Shown here piece by piece: positions 15,303 through 23,578 of a stretch of DNA of 64,000 nucleotides; the stretch's first letter is position 1, and each line of letters begins with the position of its first letter. The notes under the pieces are model-generated. The model saw only the letters and a program-made list of their open reading frames with translations. It did not search any database and was not told the origin of the DNA. Source of the DNA: Natronococcus jeotgali DSM 18795 (lineage in GTDB: Archaea > Halobacteriota > Halobacteria > Halobacteriales > Natrialbaceae). A program made the translations under genes and the position numbers. The DNA is taken from the NCBI RefSeq assembly GCF_000337695.1, contig NZ_AOIA01000018.1:1-64000 (forward strand). The letters run 5' to 3'.

Positions 15303-18053
15303 ATGCAGTTTCACGACGCCGACACCGATCCCACACTCGAGTTCTCCGAGCTCGTCCCGGGTACCTGCGGCTCGCTCCGGTTCGGCGTCCACGTCCTCGA
15401 GAAGCCCCTGAAGCTCAAAGTGAAGGGAACCGACCGGGAGAACGTCGATCAGCCCTGCCTGGATCGGATCGACGCCACCCTCCGATACCGGGATTGCCCG
15501 GAGGACGTCGACGCAACGATCTGCCAGGGTTCGATGGCGGAGGTCCTGTCCGCGCTGAAAGGCGGGATCGTGCTCGACGGCAACCGCAGCTACGGCGAGT
15601 ACGGCCCGTTCGACGAGCGAACGACCCACCACTTCGAACTCGAGTGGGAGGTACCCGAGGGCGCGAAAGCCGAGGAGGGCCACTTCGGGATCGGGTTCAA
15701 AGCCAAGCCCGCGGACGAACGCGAGAAGGACGGGAAGACCCGCAAGTTCACCGTTCACGCGATCGACGTCGAGATCACCTACAACAGCTTCGGCACGAAC
15801 AACCCGAAGGGCGCGATGTACGTCCTCGAGGAGAACCTCGAGGCCGTCCGCGAGGCCGAGGGGGTCCCGCCGGGAACGTCGGACGTCGACACGTCGGTGA
15901 TCGAACCGCTCGTGCTCCGGGCGAATCAGGGTGACACGGTCGAAATCGAGTTCGTCAACAGCCTCGGCTGTCACCCCGAGCGCGACGACTTCGAGAAGCG
16001 GCCGGCGTCGATCCACCCCACGGGCGTCGCCTACGAGGTCGACGACGCCGACGGGATGGCGGTCGGGTTCAACGAGAACACGGTCGTCGAATCCGGGGAG
16101 TCGATCACCTACACGTGGCACGCCGACGAACAGGGCGCGTACTTCTTCCAGGACGGCGCCTATCAGGCCTGGGACTCCATCCCCGACGACGGGAACAACG
16201 AGGAGATCAACTCGATGTCCCGCGGACTCTTCGGTGCGCTCGTGGTCCAACCGCCGAAAGCGACCTGGACCGATCCCTGTACCGGCGCACCGCTTCGCAG
16301 CGGCGTTCGTGCGGACATCCACCATCCTGAGTTCCCCGACCACCGCGAGTTCGTCCCGATCTACCACGACCACGGCGTCGTTCGGCCGGACGGGCTGAAC
16401 GTTCCCGGAACCGACGTCGAACAGATGCTCCACGCGATCAACTACCGGGCCGACCGAACCAGCGAACGGATCGGCGAGACCGGCGAGGAGGGGCGGACGT
16501 TCTACAGCTCGTGGGTTCACGGCGACCCCGGCGGCGGCGACAACGTCTTCGAGGCCTACCAGGGCGACCCGGTCAAGTTCGTCATCGTCGGCGCGAACTC
16601 CGAGGAGAACCACGTCCACCACCTCCACGAACATCGGTGGGAACAGATCCCCTTCAACAACAATAGCGCGACGCTCGACTCCCAGAACCTCGGCATGGGC
16701 GAGGGGTACCGCCAGTACCTCACCGTCGCATCCGGTAGTCGATCCATTCGGCCGGATCTGAACTTCGAGGAGTCGTTCTCCTTCGGTGCGGGCGGCTTCC
16801 ACGGCGGCGTCGGCGACTTGCTGTTCCACTGCCACATGTTCCCCCACTACGGCGAGGGGATGAACGGGTTCATGCGGGTTCACAACCAGCAACAGCTCCA
16901 CCTGCAGCCGCTGCCGAACAACGAGCCGACGCTGCCGCTCGATTCGGATATCCTCGGATTCCCGGACTTCATCCCGGCTGAAGAGGGGGAGATCCCGCCG
17001 AAACCGCCGCTGTCCCAGCCCAACGACCCGCGACAACCGACTCCCGAAGAGGAGGAGGCGCTGCCGGCGCTGGTCCCCGGCGCGCCGTACACCGACCCGT
17101 GCGAGGTCGAGGACGCCGAGCCAGGCGCTGACCCAATGCAGCCCGATCCGACGGAGGTCGAACCCGACATCGTCTACGACATCGTCGCGATCGAGGCGAA
17201 GCTCGTCTACAACGACCACGGCGACTACGACCCCGACGGCAAGGTGTTCGTCCTCGAGGAGGACGTCGACGCCGTCCGCGACGGTGAGATGATGCCCGAG
17301 CCGCTGTTCCTACGGGCGAACGTCGGCGACTGTATCGAGATCAACATGCGCAACGAGCTCGAGGGACCGACCTCGGCGCACGTCCACTTCGTCGGCTTCG
17401 ACCAGCTGGGGTCGGACTCGACGATGGTCGGCTACAACTACGACTCGTCGACCGACTCGGGCGACACGATGACCTACCGCTGGTTCGCCGACGAGGAGGG
17501 GATCATCTTCCTCCACGATCACATGCGCGGGATCGGTGAAATTATGCACGGCGAGTTCGGCGCGCTCACCGTCGAGCCCGAGGGCTCGGAGTGGCTCGAC
17601 CCCCACACCGGCGAGCCGATCCGCCACGGGTCGAAGGCGATCATCAACCCGCCCGACGACGAGGCGTTCCGGGAGTTCTGCCTCGAGTACCACGACTTCG
17701 CGCCGCTGATCGATCCCGATAAAGATGGCGACGGGCTGGATACTCAGCCCGACGATCCCGACGACGACGCGTTCGTCAACCCGAACGAGCAACACGGCGT
17801 CAACGCCGGCGTCGGCGCGATCAACTTCCGCAACTCGCCGTACTACCGCCGCGGGCCCGACCCCGATCCAGCTTACGTCCACAGTTCGTTCGTCCACGGC
17901 GATCCCGAGACGCCGACGCTCGAGGCGTACCCCGATGAACAGACCGTCATTCGACTCGTCCACGCCCCTACGAGGAACAGCACAACTTCGTCCTGCACGA
18001 ACACCAGGTCGACGAGTTCCGGCTCGGCATCGAGGACGGGGTCTCTCAGATGA
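15303..18053 (+). CDS. Multicopper-oxidase-like fragment, modules 1 and 2
   Basis: This is the longest open piece of the broken oxidase gene, read from its first ATG after the TAG. It contains copper-ligand clusters typical of multicopper oxidases: ENHVHHLHEHRW and LLFHCHMFPHYGEGM (a His-Cys-His...His...Met arrangement) in module 1, then SAHVHFVGFDQ and GIIFLHDHM in module 2. Each module also repeats a fold marker of the type TYxW.ADE. The last about 30 residues (from PTRNSTTSS) are out-of-frame sequence after the shift. As a separate gene it would lack a signal peptide, so I treat it as part of the interrupted gene. Confidence 0.6.
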   Translation: MQFHDADTDPTLEFSELVPGTCGSLRFGVHVLEKPLKLKVKGTDRENVDQPCLDRIDATLRYRDCPEDVDATICQGSMAEVLSALKGGIVLDGNRSYGEYGPFDERTTHHFELEWEVPEGAKAEEGHFGIGFKAKPADEREKDGKTRKFTVHAIDVEITYNSFGTNNPKGAMYVLEENLEAVREAEGVPPGTSDVDTSVIEPLVLRANQGDTVEIEFVNSLGCHPERDDFEKRPASIHPTGVAYEVDDADGMAVGFNENTVVESGESITYTWHADEQGAYFFQDGAYQAWDSIPDDGNNEEINSMSRGLFGALVVQPPKATWTDPCTGAPLRSGVRADIHHPEFPDHREFVPIYHDHGVVRPDGLNVPGTDVEQMLHAINYRADRTSERIGETGEEGRTFYSSWVHGDPGGGDNVFEAYQGDPVKFVIVGANSEENHVHHLHEHRWEQIPFNNNSATLDSQNLGMGEGYRQYLTVASGSRSIRPDLNFEESFSFGAGGFHGGVGDLLFHCHMFPHYGEGMNGFMRVHNQQQLHLQPLPNNEPTLPLDSDILGFPDFIPAEEGEIPPKPPLSQPNDPRQPTPEEEEALPALVPGAPYTDPCEVEDAEPGADPMQPDPTEVEPDIVYDIVAIEAKLVYNDHGDYDPDGKVFVLEEDVDAVRDGEMMPEPLFLRANVGDCIEINMRNELEGPTSAHVHFVGFDQLGSDSTMVGYNYDSSTDSGDTMTYRWFADEEGIIFLHDHMRGIGEIMHGEFGALTVEPEGSEWLDPHTGEPIRHGSKAIINPPDDEAFREFCLEYHDFAPLIDPDKDGDGLDTQPDDPDDDAFVNPNEQHGVNAGVGAINFRNSPYYRRGPDPDPAYVHSSFVHGDPETPTLEAYPDEQTVIRLVHAPTRNSTTSSCTNTRSTSSGSASRTGSLR

Positions 18054-20050
18054 CCGGTTCCTCGGAGCAGTTCAGCTTCACCATCCACGAGGACGACAGT
18101 CACGACTTCGAGCACCTGGAAAACGCCGCGGGACTCCCGTTCCGGGACTACCTGTACGGGTCGATGATCTCCCACGACGTCTGGGACGGCATGTGGGGGA
18201 TCCACCGAATGTTCGAGGCCGAGGTCGACCACCTGTTTCCGGTGCCCGGCACTGAACCGCCGGAAGGAAAGATCATTGAGGAGGAACTTCGGGAAGTCGG
18301 TCACCCCGCCGCGTTCGACCGGCGCGCGGAACTCGGTCACAGGGCGACACTGCTCTACGACGAGCCGACGAACGACCCCACCCATCCCCCGGACCGTCCG
18401 CGCCGCCGAAACGAGTGCATCGACGGGAACCCGCCGCCGCAGGCGCCCGACCCGGGCGATCCCTGTCCCGACGCCGCACGAACCCTCGAGTACGACGTCT
18501 CCGCGCTGCAGACGCGGCTCGACTTCAACGAGTACGGCGACCACGACCCCCACGGCATCGTCTTCGAGCTCGACGAATACGTCGAGGACGTCCGCAAGGG
18601 GAACCGCGAGACGGACCCCCTGCTGTTGCGGGCGAACGTAAACGACTGCATCGAGGTGACCCTGACGAACTGCCTCCCGGAGGATCCGGACGACCACGAC
18701 GACCATCCACGGATGCGAACGCCGGAGGGAGACCTGGGCGACTGGGAGCGATCGAACCGGATCTCGCTGCACCCCAACCAGCTTCGGTACGACGCGAACG
18801 GTTCCGACGGCGCGACCGTCGGATTCAACTACGACCAGACGATCGCGCCTGGCGAGTCGATCACCTACCGCTGGTACGCCGGCCAGGAGACGCCGCCGGT
18901 CTCGCTGTGGGACATGGCGGACCTGCGGAGCAACCGCCACCACGGCGCGCACGCGAACCTGATCGTCGAACCCGAGGGATCGACGTGGCTCGACGGCTGC
19001 ACCGGCGAGCCGACGCGGACGAGCCGCGAGGCGATCATCACCGACCACGATGAGGACGACTTCCGCGAGTTCGCCCTCTCGATGAGCGACGGTCGGTACA
19101 TCGTCAACGACGAACTCGACAGCTGCGTCGTGCCGTTCGATACCGAAGACGACGAAGTAGACGCGGACGATCCGTGTAACCAGCACGGCGACGCGGAGGA
19201 TCAGGGATACCTGTCGTTCAACAACCGCGCGGAGCCGTTCTGGCGGCGCTTCGAACTGAACGACGACCGCCAGGAACGGGTCTTCGACTCGGACGTCCAC
19301 GGCGATCCCGCGACGCCGATCTTCAACGCCCACCGCGACGATCCGGTCCGATTCCACGTCACGCAGGTCGCCGACACCTCCCGCGGGTTCTCGTGGAACC
19401 TCGCGAACCACCTGTGGCCGCGGTTCAACGCGGAGGTCGAGAACGCGCCGATGGTCAGCACCGACGCCCGGTTCTCCCCCGGAAAGGGGCTCACCTTCGA
19501 GCTGGAGAACGGCGCCGGCGGTCCGCTCGGCGACACCGGCGACTTCATTTACAAGGAGATGAAAGAGCGCCGCCGCCTCGAGGCGGGCGCCTGGGGGATC
19601 TTCCGCGTCGACGACCCGCCCCACAAGCGCGACGGCAAGAAAAAACGCACCCGAGAGCGCGACTGTGCTCAGCCACTCCCCGACCGGGCGAAAACGGTCC
19701 CGCTCGAGGACCGACCCGGCTGGACCGTCGACACCGGCGACTACACCAACGACGGGACCGACGACGTCCTGATCGGCGTGCCCAACAGCGACCGCGCCTG
19801 CGCGAACGCCGGCGCGGTGTACCTGTTCTACGGCCCCGTCTCCCGGGAGGACATCACCGATCTGGGCGACGCCGACGCCGTCCTCGAGGGCGAACGGGTC
19901 GGCGACAAGGCCGGCTCGGCGGTCTCGATCCAGCGGGGGATGATCACGATCGACACCTGTGACGGCACGCGGTACGTCCAGTTCGGCGACGACCTCCCCC
20001 ACGGGGCGATGTCGCTCGGAGACGCCCACCAGAAAACCTCCCTCGAGTGA
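18050..20050 (+). CDS. Multicopper-oxidase-like fragment, module 3 and FG-GAP-like tail
   Basis: This is the downstream open piece (666 residues from the first ATG). It continues module 2 (FTIHEDDSHDFEHLENAAG) and holds a third cupredoxin-like module (SLHPNQLRYDANG, TYRWYAGQE) with most copper ligands replaced. It ends with a segment like an integrin FG-GAP repeat (GDYTNDGTDDVLIGVPNSD, GAVYLFYGP). It overlaps the upstream piece by 4 bases only by chance of the shift; the true join is about 80 bases earlier. Its end touches the PKD gene start, so the two were probably co-transcribed. Confidence 0.6.
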   Translation: MTGSSEQFSFTIHEDDSHDFEHLENAAGLPFRDYLYGSMISHDVWDGMWGIHRMFEAEVDHLFPVPGTEPPEGKIIEEELREVGHPAAFDRRAELGHRATLLYDEPTNDPTHPPDRPRRRNECIDGNPPPQAPDPGDPCPDAARTLEYDVSALQTRLDFNEYGDHDPHGIVFELDEYVEDVRKGNRETDPLLLRANVNDCIEVTLTNCLPEDPDDHDDHPRMRTPEGDLGDWERSNRISLHPNQLRYDANGSDGATVGFNYDQTIAPGESITYRWYAGQETPPVSLWDMADLRSNRHHGAHANLIVEPEGSTWLDGCTGEPTRTSREAIITDHDEDDFREFALSMSDGRYIVNDELDSCVVPFDTEDDEVDADDPCNQHGDAEDQGYLSFNNRAEPFWRRFELNDDRQERVFDSDVHGDPATPIFNAHRDDPVRFHVTQVADTSRGFSWNLANHLWPRFNAEVENAPMVSTDARFSPGKGLTFELENGAGGPLGDTGDFIYKEMKERRRLEAGAWGIFRVDDPPHKRDGKKKRTRERDCAQPLPDRAKTVPLEDRPGWTVDTGDYTNDGTDDVLIGVPNSDRACANAGAVYLFYGPVSREDITDLGDADAVLEGERVGDKAGSAVSIQRGMITIDTCDGTRYVQFGDDLPHGAMSLGDAHQKTSLE

Positions 20051-20055
20051 TCCCG

Positions 20056-20823
20056 ATGACGACACCACAACGACACCCAGTCCGTATCGGCGCGGTACTC
20101 GCACTCGTCGCGGTCCTGACGATCGGCGCGGCCCCCGCGGCGGCCGTCGGCGATACCGCCTCGACGCAGGCGTCGGCCGCGTCCCTCGAGGACGACCTCG
20201 AGAGCGCGTCGGTGCCGACCGCCGTCGGTCCGAACGAATCGTTCACGGCCGACGCGAGCGCCCTCGCCGACCGCGACGACGTGGCCGAGGTCTGCTGGCG
20301 CTTCGACGAGAACGGAACCTGTCACGACGCGGAGACGACCCACACCTTCGAGGAGGAGGGACCCCACACCGCGACGCTGATCGTCACCGACGAGAACGAC
20401 GAGCGACGGGCGGTGACGAACCTCGTCACCGTCACGTCGGCGCCGGTCGCCCACCTGACGGCGCCCGCCTCGACGCAGGTCGACGCGACGGTCGGACTCA
20501 ACGCGAGCGACTCGATCGACGACCAGTGCGTCGAAACCTACGAGTGGGACCTGACCGGGGACGGTGAAGTCGACGAGACGACCGAATCGCCCGAACTGGA
20601 ACACGCCTTCGAGGAGGCGGGCGCTCACGAGGTGACCGTCACGACCGTCGACGCGGCGGGCCAGTCCGACACCGCGTCGGCGACGGTCGAGGTCGCCGAA
20701 CCCGAGGAGTCGAGCGTCGCCTCCCTCGCTAGCCTCGAGGGCGGCGCCGCCCTCGCGGGGCTGGCGATCGCACTCGCCGCCGTCGGGATCGGGGGCGTTC
20801 GCGTCGCTCGCTCCCGGCGCTGA
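20056..20823 (+). CDS. Secreted/membrane-anchored PKD-domain protein
   Basis: This 255-residue protein has an N-terminal signal peptide (hydrophobic run ending GAAPAAAVGD), two PKD-like beta-sandwich domains (about 50-135 and 137-222, the second with YEWDLTGDGEVDE and HEVTVTTVDAAGQSD) and a C-terminal membrane anchor followed by VARSRR. PKD domains are surface adhesion or spacer modules. A GTG at 20047 overlaps the stop of the oxidase gene (GTGA), so translation may start there with three more residues. Either way it is the last gene of the oxidase unit. It may hold or present the copper protein at the cell surface. Confidence 0.75.
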   Translation: MTTPQRHPVRIGAVLALVAVLTIGAAPAAAVGDTASTQASAASLEDDLESASVPTAVGPNESFTADASALADRDDVAEVCWRFDENGTCHDAETTHTFEEEGPHTATLIVTDENDERRAVTNLVTVTSAPVAHLTAPASTQVDATVGLNASDSIDDQCVETYEWDLTGDGEVDETTESPELEHAFEEAGAHEVTVTTVDAAGQSDTASATVEVAEPEESSVASLASLEGGAALAGLAIALAAVGIGGVRVARSRR

Positions 20824-21225
20824 TCCGACGGCTCGAGTTCGCGTCTCGACGCCCGCGTTCGCCAGCCGACGACCGCCCGCCGATGACCCGATCCCGAATC
20901 GGCGAGGCAATCCGGTCGCCGCTGGCTACCGGCGACCGCGAGACATCCTGAGTGATCGTCGGCGTTCTCGGCGAACGGACGGCCACCACCCGCCGTCCCG
21001 GCCGAGAGCGTTCGCGACGAACCGCCGTCCGCGGGACGCCGACGCCCTCCAACTGCATCGCGGTCTGTCACACGCGACGCGACTCGCGAACGACGGGCGG
21101 CTACTCGTCGTCACGCGGAGACGCTTCGAGGAACTCGTTCTGGACACAACTCGACTTCGGCGCTCGAGCGACGCCGCTTCCTCCGCAGTCGGACCGCCCG
21201 AGGGAGACGGCCTCGAGAAATAGCT
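20824..21225. other. 402-bp gap between the PKD gene and the small-protein patch
   Basis: All frames are short or Arg-rich and I see no gene, RNA or clear promoter. Composition is still GC-rich. It separates the oxidase unit from the accessory patch that begins at 21.2 kb. Confidence 0.35.
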
Positions 21226-21425
21226 TCATAGTCGCTCGCGAACGTCCCGGACGTCCTCCACGGCGTCGGCCTCGACGTTAACGGCCAACTCCTCGAGGGC
21301 ATCCCCCAGCGGAACCTCCTCGTCGTCCTCCGGGTCCTTGGCCATGAACTCGGCGAAGTCGTCGGCGGTGAGGCTCATATCCTGTGATGGCGCCGCTGGT
21401 TGCAAAAGGCTGCTGGTGGTTGGAA
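21212..21425 (-). repeat. Diverged 214-bp direct repeat, copy 1
   Basis: This copy aligns without gaps at every position I checked with 22053-22266. It includes the whole 50-residue gene, 14 bases after its stop (CTCGAGAAA-AGCTTCA) and about 47 bases before its start (CGCTGGT-GCAAA, GCTGGTG-TT-GAA). Similarity outside the coding part shows the unit was duplicated as DNA, not merely as protein. Confidence 0.75.
21226..21378 (-). CDS. Small acidic protein, copy 1 of a duplicated pair
   Basis: This 50-residue protein begins MSLTADDFAEFMAKDPED and ends EDVRDVRERL. It is 38/50 identical by eye to the copy at 22067-22219, and the length is the same. The middle PLGDALEELAV is the most conserved part. 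There is no Cys and no membrane segment; it is probably all-helical. The function is unknown. The strongly acidic, short form could suit an antitoxin-like or adaptor role, but that is speculation. It lies in a patch with another small gene between the two copies. Confidence 0.6.
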   Translation of the reverse strand: MSLTADDFAEFMAKDPEDDEEVPLGDALEELAVNVEADAVEDVRDVRERL

Positions 21426-21588
21426 TGGGGATTCTCAGACATCATACTGGAGCTCGGTTTCACTCGAGACGGTACGACTGTCGGATCACTCGGTCGACGA
21501 GCGTCGCGTCTGTCGCTCGCGAAAAGCGATCGGCAAAGCGCACCACGGAGAGTTTTGGTTGTTCGTCCGCCGGGCTCGAGAGTCGTCC

Positions 21589-21819
21589 CTAGGCGGGATA
21601 CAGGTCGGTGTACTTCTCGATGACCGACCACAGGTGTTGCTCGTTGGAGATCCGGTGGGTCTCGGAGACGAGTTCGGTGCCGTCGTCGGTGTCGGTCAGC
21701 TCGAGGGTCCAGTTCGTGTGATCGCCCTGGTCCCTCCCCCGCTTGGCGAAAAGCACGAAGCCGTCCTCGTGGGCCAGTGCGATCGAGTCCGCGTTCTCGT
21801 AGTCGACCTCCCAGCTCAT
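21589..21819 (-). CDS. Small hypothetical protein between the duplicated genes
   Basis: This 76-residue protein starts MSWEVDYENADSIALAHED and has alternating beta-type patterning (GFVLFAKRG, NWTLELTDTDDGTELVSETH) with a C-terminal helix (HLWSVIEKYTDLYPA). I do not recognise a family. The start is placed at MSW because the longer upstream reading is basic, Cys-containing and overlaps the duplicated unit. It sits between the two 50-residue paralogues on the same strand, about 210 and 250 bases from them. Confidence 0.6.
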   Translation of the reverse strand: MSWEVDYENADSIALAHEDGFVLFAKRGRDQGDHTNWTLELTDTDDGTELVSETHRISNEQHLWSVIEKYTDLYPA

Positions 21820-22052
21820 GCCTGTTTGCTGGTGGTGGGTATGTTCAGTGTTTTGGGTTGTGTGCTCGAAGGGTGGTTTTGGTCGGTATCGCTCGAGGGC
21901 AAATTTGGGAGCGAGATGGCACTTCGCTCGAAGGCAGTCAGCGGTTGAAGCTATCCAACGGCGACGAGTTCTCATCAGTTGCGAGCGGGACCGACAGGCA
22001 GGGCTACGAGATACGACGAAAGATAGTGTCGCAGGTATACAACCGCGTTCGT

Positions 22053-22266
22053 CTCGAGAAAGAGCTTCACAGCTGCTTTCGGACATCTCGGGCGTCTTCG
22101 ACGGCATCAGCTTCGACATCGACGGCCAGCTCGCTGAGGGCATCCCCCAGCGGAACCGTTTCGTCGTCCTCTGGATCGCCGGTTATGAACTCAGCGAAAT
22201 CCTCGACCGTGAGGGCCATGGTCCCCGATTCCACCGCTGGTCGCAAATGGTTGCTGGTGATTCGAA
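22053..22266 (-). repeat. Diverged 214-bp direct repeat, copy 2
   Basis: This is the second copy of the unit at 21212-21425, in the same orientation, 841 bases away. Boundaries were set where visible similarity ends on both sides. Substitutions are spread over the whole length, which points to an old duplication. Confidence 0.75.
22067..22219 (-). CDS. Small acidic protein, copy 2 of a duplicated pair
   Basis: This 50-residue protein begins MALTVEDFAEFITGDPED and ends EDARDVRKQL. It matches copy 1 at 76% of positions with no length change, and most differences are conservative. That keeps both reading frames credible and argues for selection on the protein. The function is unknown. A longer upstream in-frame reading (29 residues) is not supported, because similarity to copy 1 fades there into non-coding sequence. 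Confidence 0.6.
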   Translation of the reverse strand: MALTVEDFAEFITGDPEDDETVPLGDALSELAVDVEADAVEDARDVRKQL

Positions 22267-22520
22267 CAGAACGACTGTAGATATTCGGATCCAAGCAGTT
22301 GGCCACTATTTTGATCTCACGTCGATCTCTCCGTCGCCTTCAGAGTCCTCTTTAAGGCGATTCATAGGTTTTCTACTCACTAGACAGCCTATTTCGGCCC
22401 AAAACCAGCTGATCGTAGAAGAATTATAACCCAGGTAACAGGCCAACCCGAGAAATACATACAGCGGTTAATGCCTTATATGCATACTTAGAGAACTGTA
22501 TTTATCAAATAGAAACTAGT

Positions 22521-23117
22521 ATGAATCTATCCGAAAAGCAATCCCATCATATTTTCTTGGTAGAAAGAGAAATTGGCCCAATGGACTCCGATCAAACTCA
22601 CCGATTAGAACCTTTGCAAAAACGTATCGAGAAACAGTACCGAAGATTAGAGAAAAGATTAGAGGATTATGAAGAAGAGGATATTCTCGAGCGAAAGAAT
22701 GTTGGTGATAACCTCGGAGATATTCAAACAACAGAGCATTATCTACTAAAACCAAATGATGCAAATGAACTCTTGTCCTTCTACATAACAACGGCTGCAG
22801 CTATTGAATCAGAGAGTGCACTCATCATCAACGCATATTCATTCAATTTTGGACTTGATAGAGAAGGATCATTAGATTTCCTTTATAATCTGAGACAGAA
22901 AGATAGGGAGGATATGATATATTATCTGGGTTTGATTGATTCTGGATTAAAAGGCGAATTGGCAAAAGTTCGCAAGCGGCGAAATGAATTTGCCCATAGC
23001 CAGGACCATAGGATAATTGATGATATTGAAACAGAAAAAGCAAATATCAAAAGAGCCTATAATGCTATGGAGAAACTCAAAGAAATTAGTATAGAAGTAG
23101 AAATGAAATCAATCTAA
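22521..23117 (+). CDS. AT-rich gene for a HEPN-like protein
   Basis: This 198-residue protein uses AT-rich codons, many Lys, Ile and Asn, unlike every neighbour, so it is almost certainly acquired. Residues 30-60 are a charged helix (RIEKQYRRLEKRLEDYEEED). Near the C-terminus VRKRRNEFAHSQDH carries R154-N155...H159, the R-x4-H arrangement of HEPN RNase or abortive-infection proteins, placed in a helix as in that fold. The family call rests on this motif and the helical pattern only. The start could instead be Met21 at 22581, which has TATTTT 26 bases upstream. No antitoxin-like nucleotidyltransferase gene is adjacent. Confidence 0.65.
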   Translation: MNLSEKQSHHIFLVEREIGPMDSDQTHRLEPLQKRIEKQYRRLEKRLEDYEEEDILERKNVGDNLGDIQTTEHYLLKPNDANELLSFYITTAAAIESESALIINAYSFNFGLDREGSLDFLYNLRQKDREDMIYYLGLIDSGLKGELAKVRKRRNEFAHSQDHRIIDDIETEKANIKRAYNAMEKLKEISIEVEMKSI

Positions 23118-23578
23118 TTATAATATGAATTTATATTTATCAACATCCTAATTAATTGCTTGAGGGAAATATAGGCACTAACCATCTGGTTTTGCGAGCT
23201 TTAGCTGGAGTTTTGGCTCGGAAATAGGCCAGTAACTATAGTTCTTTAGCGTTGTCCCGTCTGAGATATCTCTCTCCCCTAGACCTCACGTGTAGCGCGA
23301 CAATACCGTTCTTAAGTATCCATCCAACGCTTTCAACAAAAACACAGAATCCGTAAATATTGAAAAACAAGAAAGAAGAATCTCTAAAATCTTCAATCAG
23401 TCGGTAGATCGTTGTAAGGTGTACCGAGAACTTGAAAAAGCCCCTCTTGAGCTAAATAGGGTCGGAGGGATTTGAACCACGCCCGAGAACCTGCTCACTG
23501 CGTTCGCAGAACCTCGGTCTCGTTCAAATCCCTCCTCGTCCATACCTGCCGCTCGCGAATTTGCTCGCGGCAGAGGAA
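23118..23578. other. AT-rich gene-free stretch leading to the tRNA-Trp
   Basis: The first 340 bases are AT-rich with no gene. Bases 23459-23541 hold two partial copies of the tRNA 3' end, one direct and one inverted. Bases about 23547-23574 form the hairpin CTGCCGC...GCGGCAG. The composition change coincides with the tRNA end, as at an integration boundary. Confidence 0.5.
23459..23478 (-). repeat. Duplicated 20-bp tRNA-Trp 3' end (candidate att site)
   Basis: GGGTCGGAGGGATTTGAACC is identical to 23581-23600, which is the T-arm and acceptor end of the tRNA-Trp gene, in the same orientation. A third, inverted partial copy (GTTCAAATCCCTCC) lies at 23522-23535. tRNA 3' ends are the usual target of archaeal integrases, so this is a plausible attachment-site remnant. 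No integrase gene is visible in this window. Confidence 0.6.

Larger units (their letters stand above)
14979..20050 (+). pseudogene. Giant multicopper-oxidase-like gene, interrupted by a stop and a frameshift
   Basis: The whole locus would encode about 1,690 residues. It begins with a twin-arginine signal (ETTRRQFLGGIGAGTG), so the product would be exported folded. The frame is cut by TAG at 15168-15170, but coding continues in the same frame on the far side (VAHRDKGVQTREKIAAEH). A second break near 17966-17971, one base short in a CCCC run, shifts the frame. After it, coding resumes as PYEEQHNFVLHEHQVDEF. Three cupredoxin-rich modules are recognisable, with a type-1 copper site HCHMFPHYGEGM in module 1, and an FG-GAP-like C-terminus. 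Whether it is truly dead or the sequence has errors cannot be told here. Confidence 0.75.

Noticed and set aside
14982..17219. Long minus-strand frame inside the oxidase gene, with a similar one at 17873-20104
   Set aside because: Copper-ligand motifs and the TAT signal lie on the plus strand; these frames have no recognisable features.
20926..21302. Small minus-strand frames between the PKD gene and the small-protein patch
   Set aside because: Arg-rich sequence, no start signal; partly the shadow of the duplicated unit.
23459..23541. A second tRNA gene
   Set aside because: Only the T-arm and part of the acceptor are repeated; no D-arm or anticodon arm fits.
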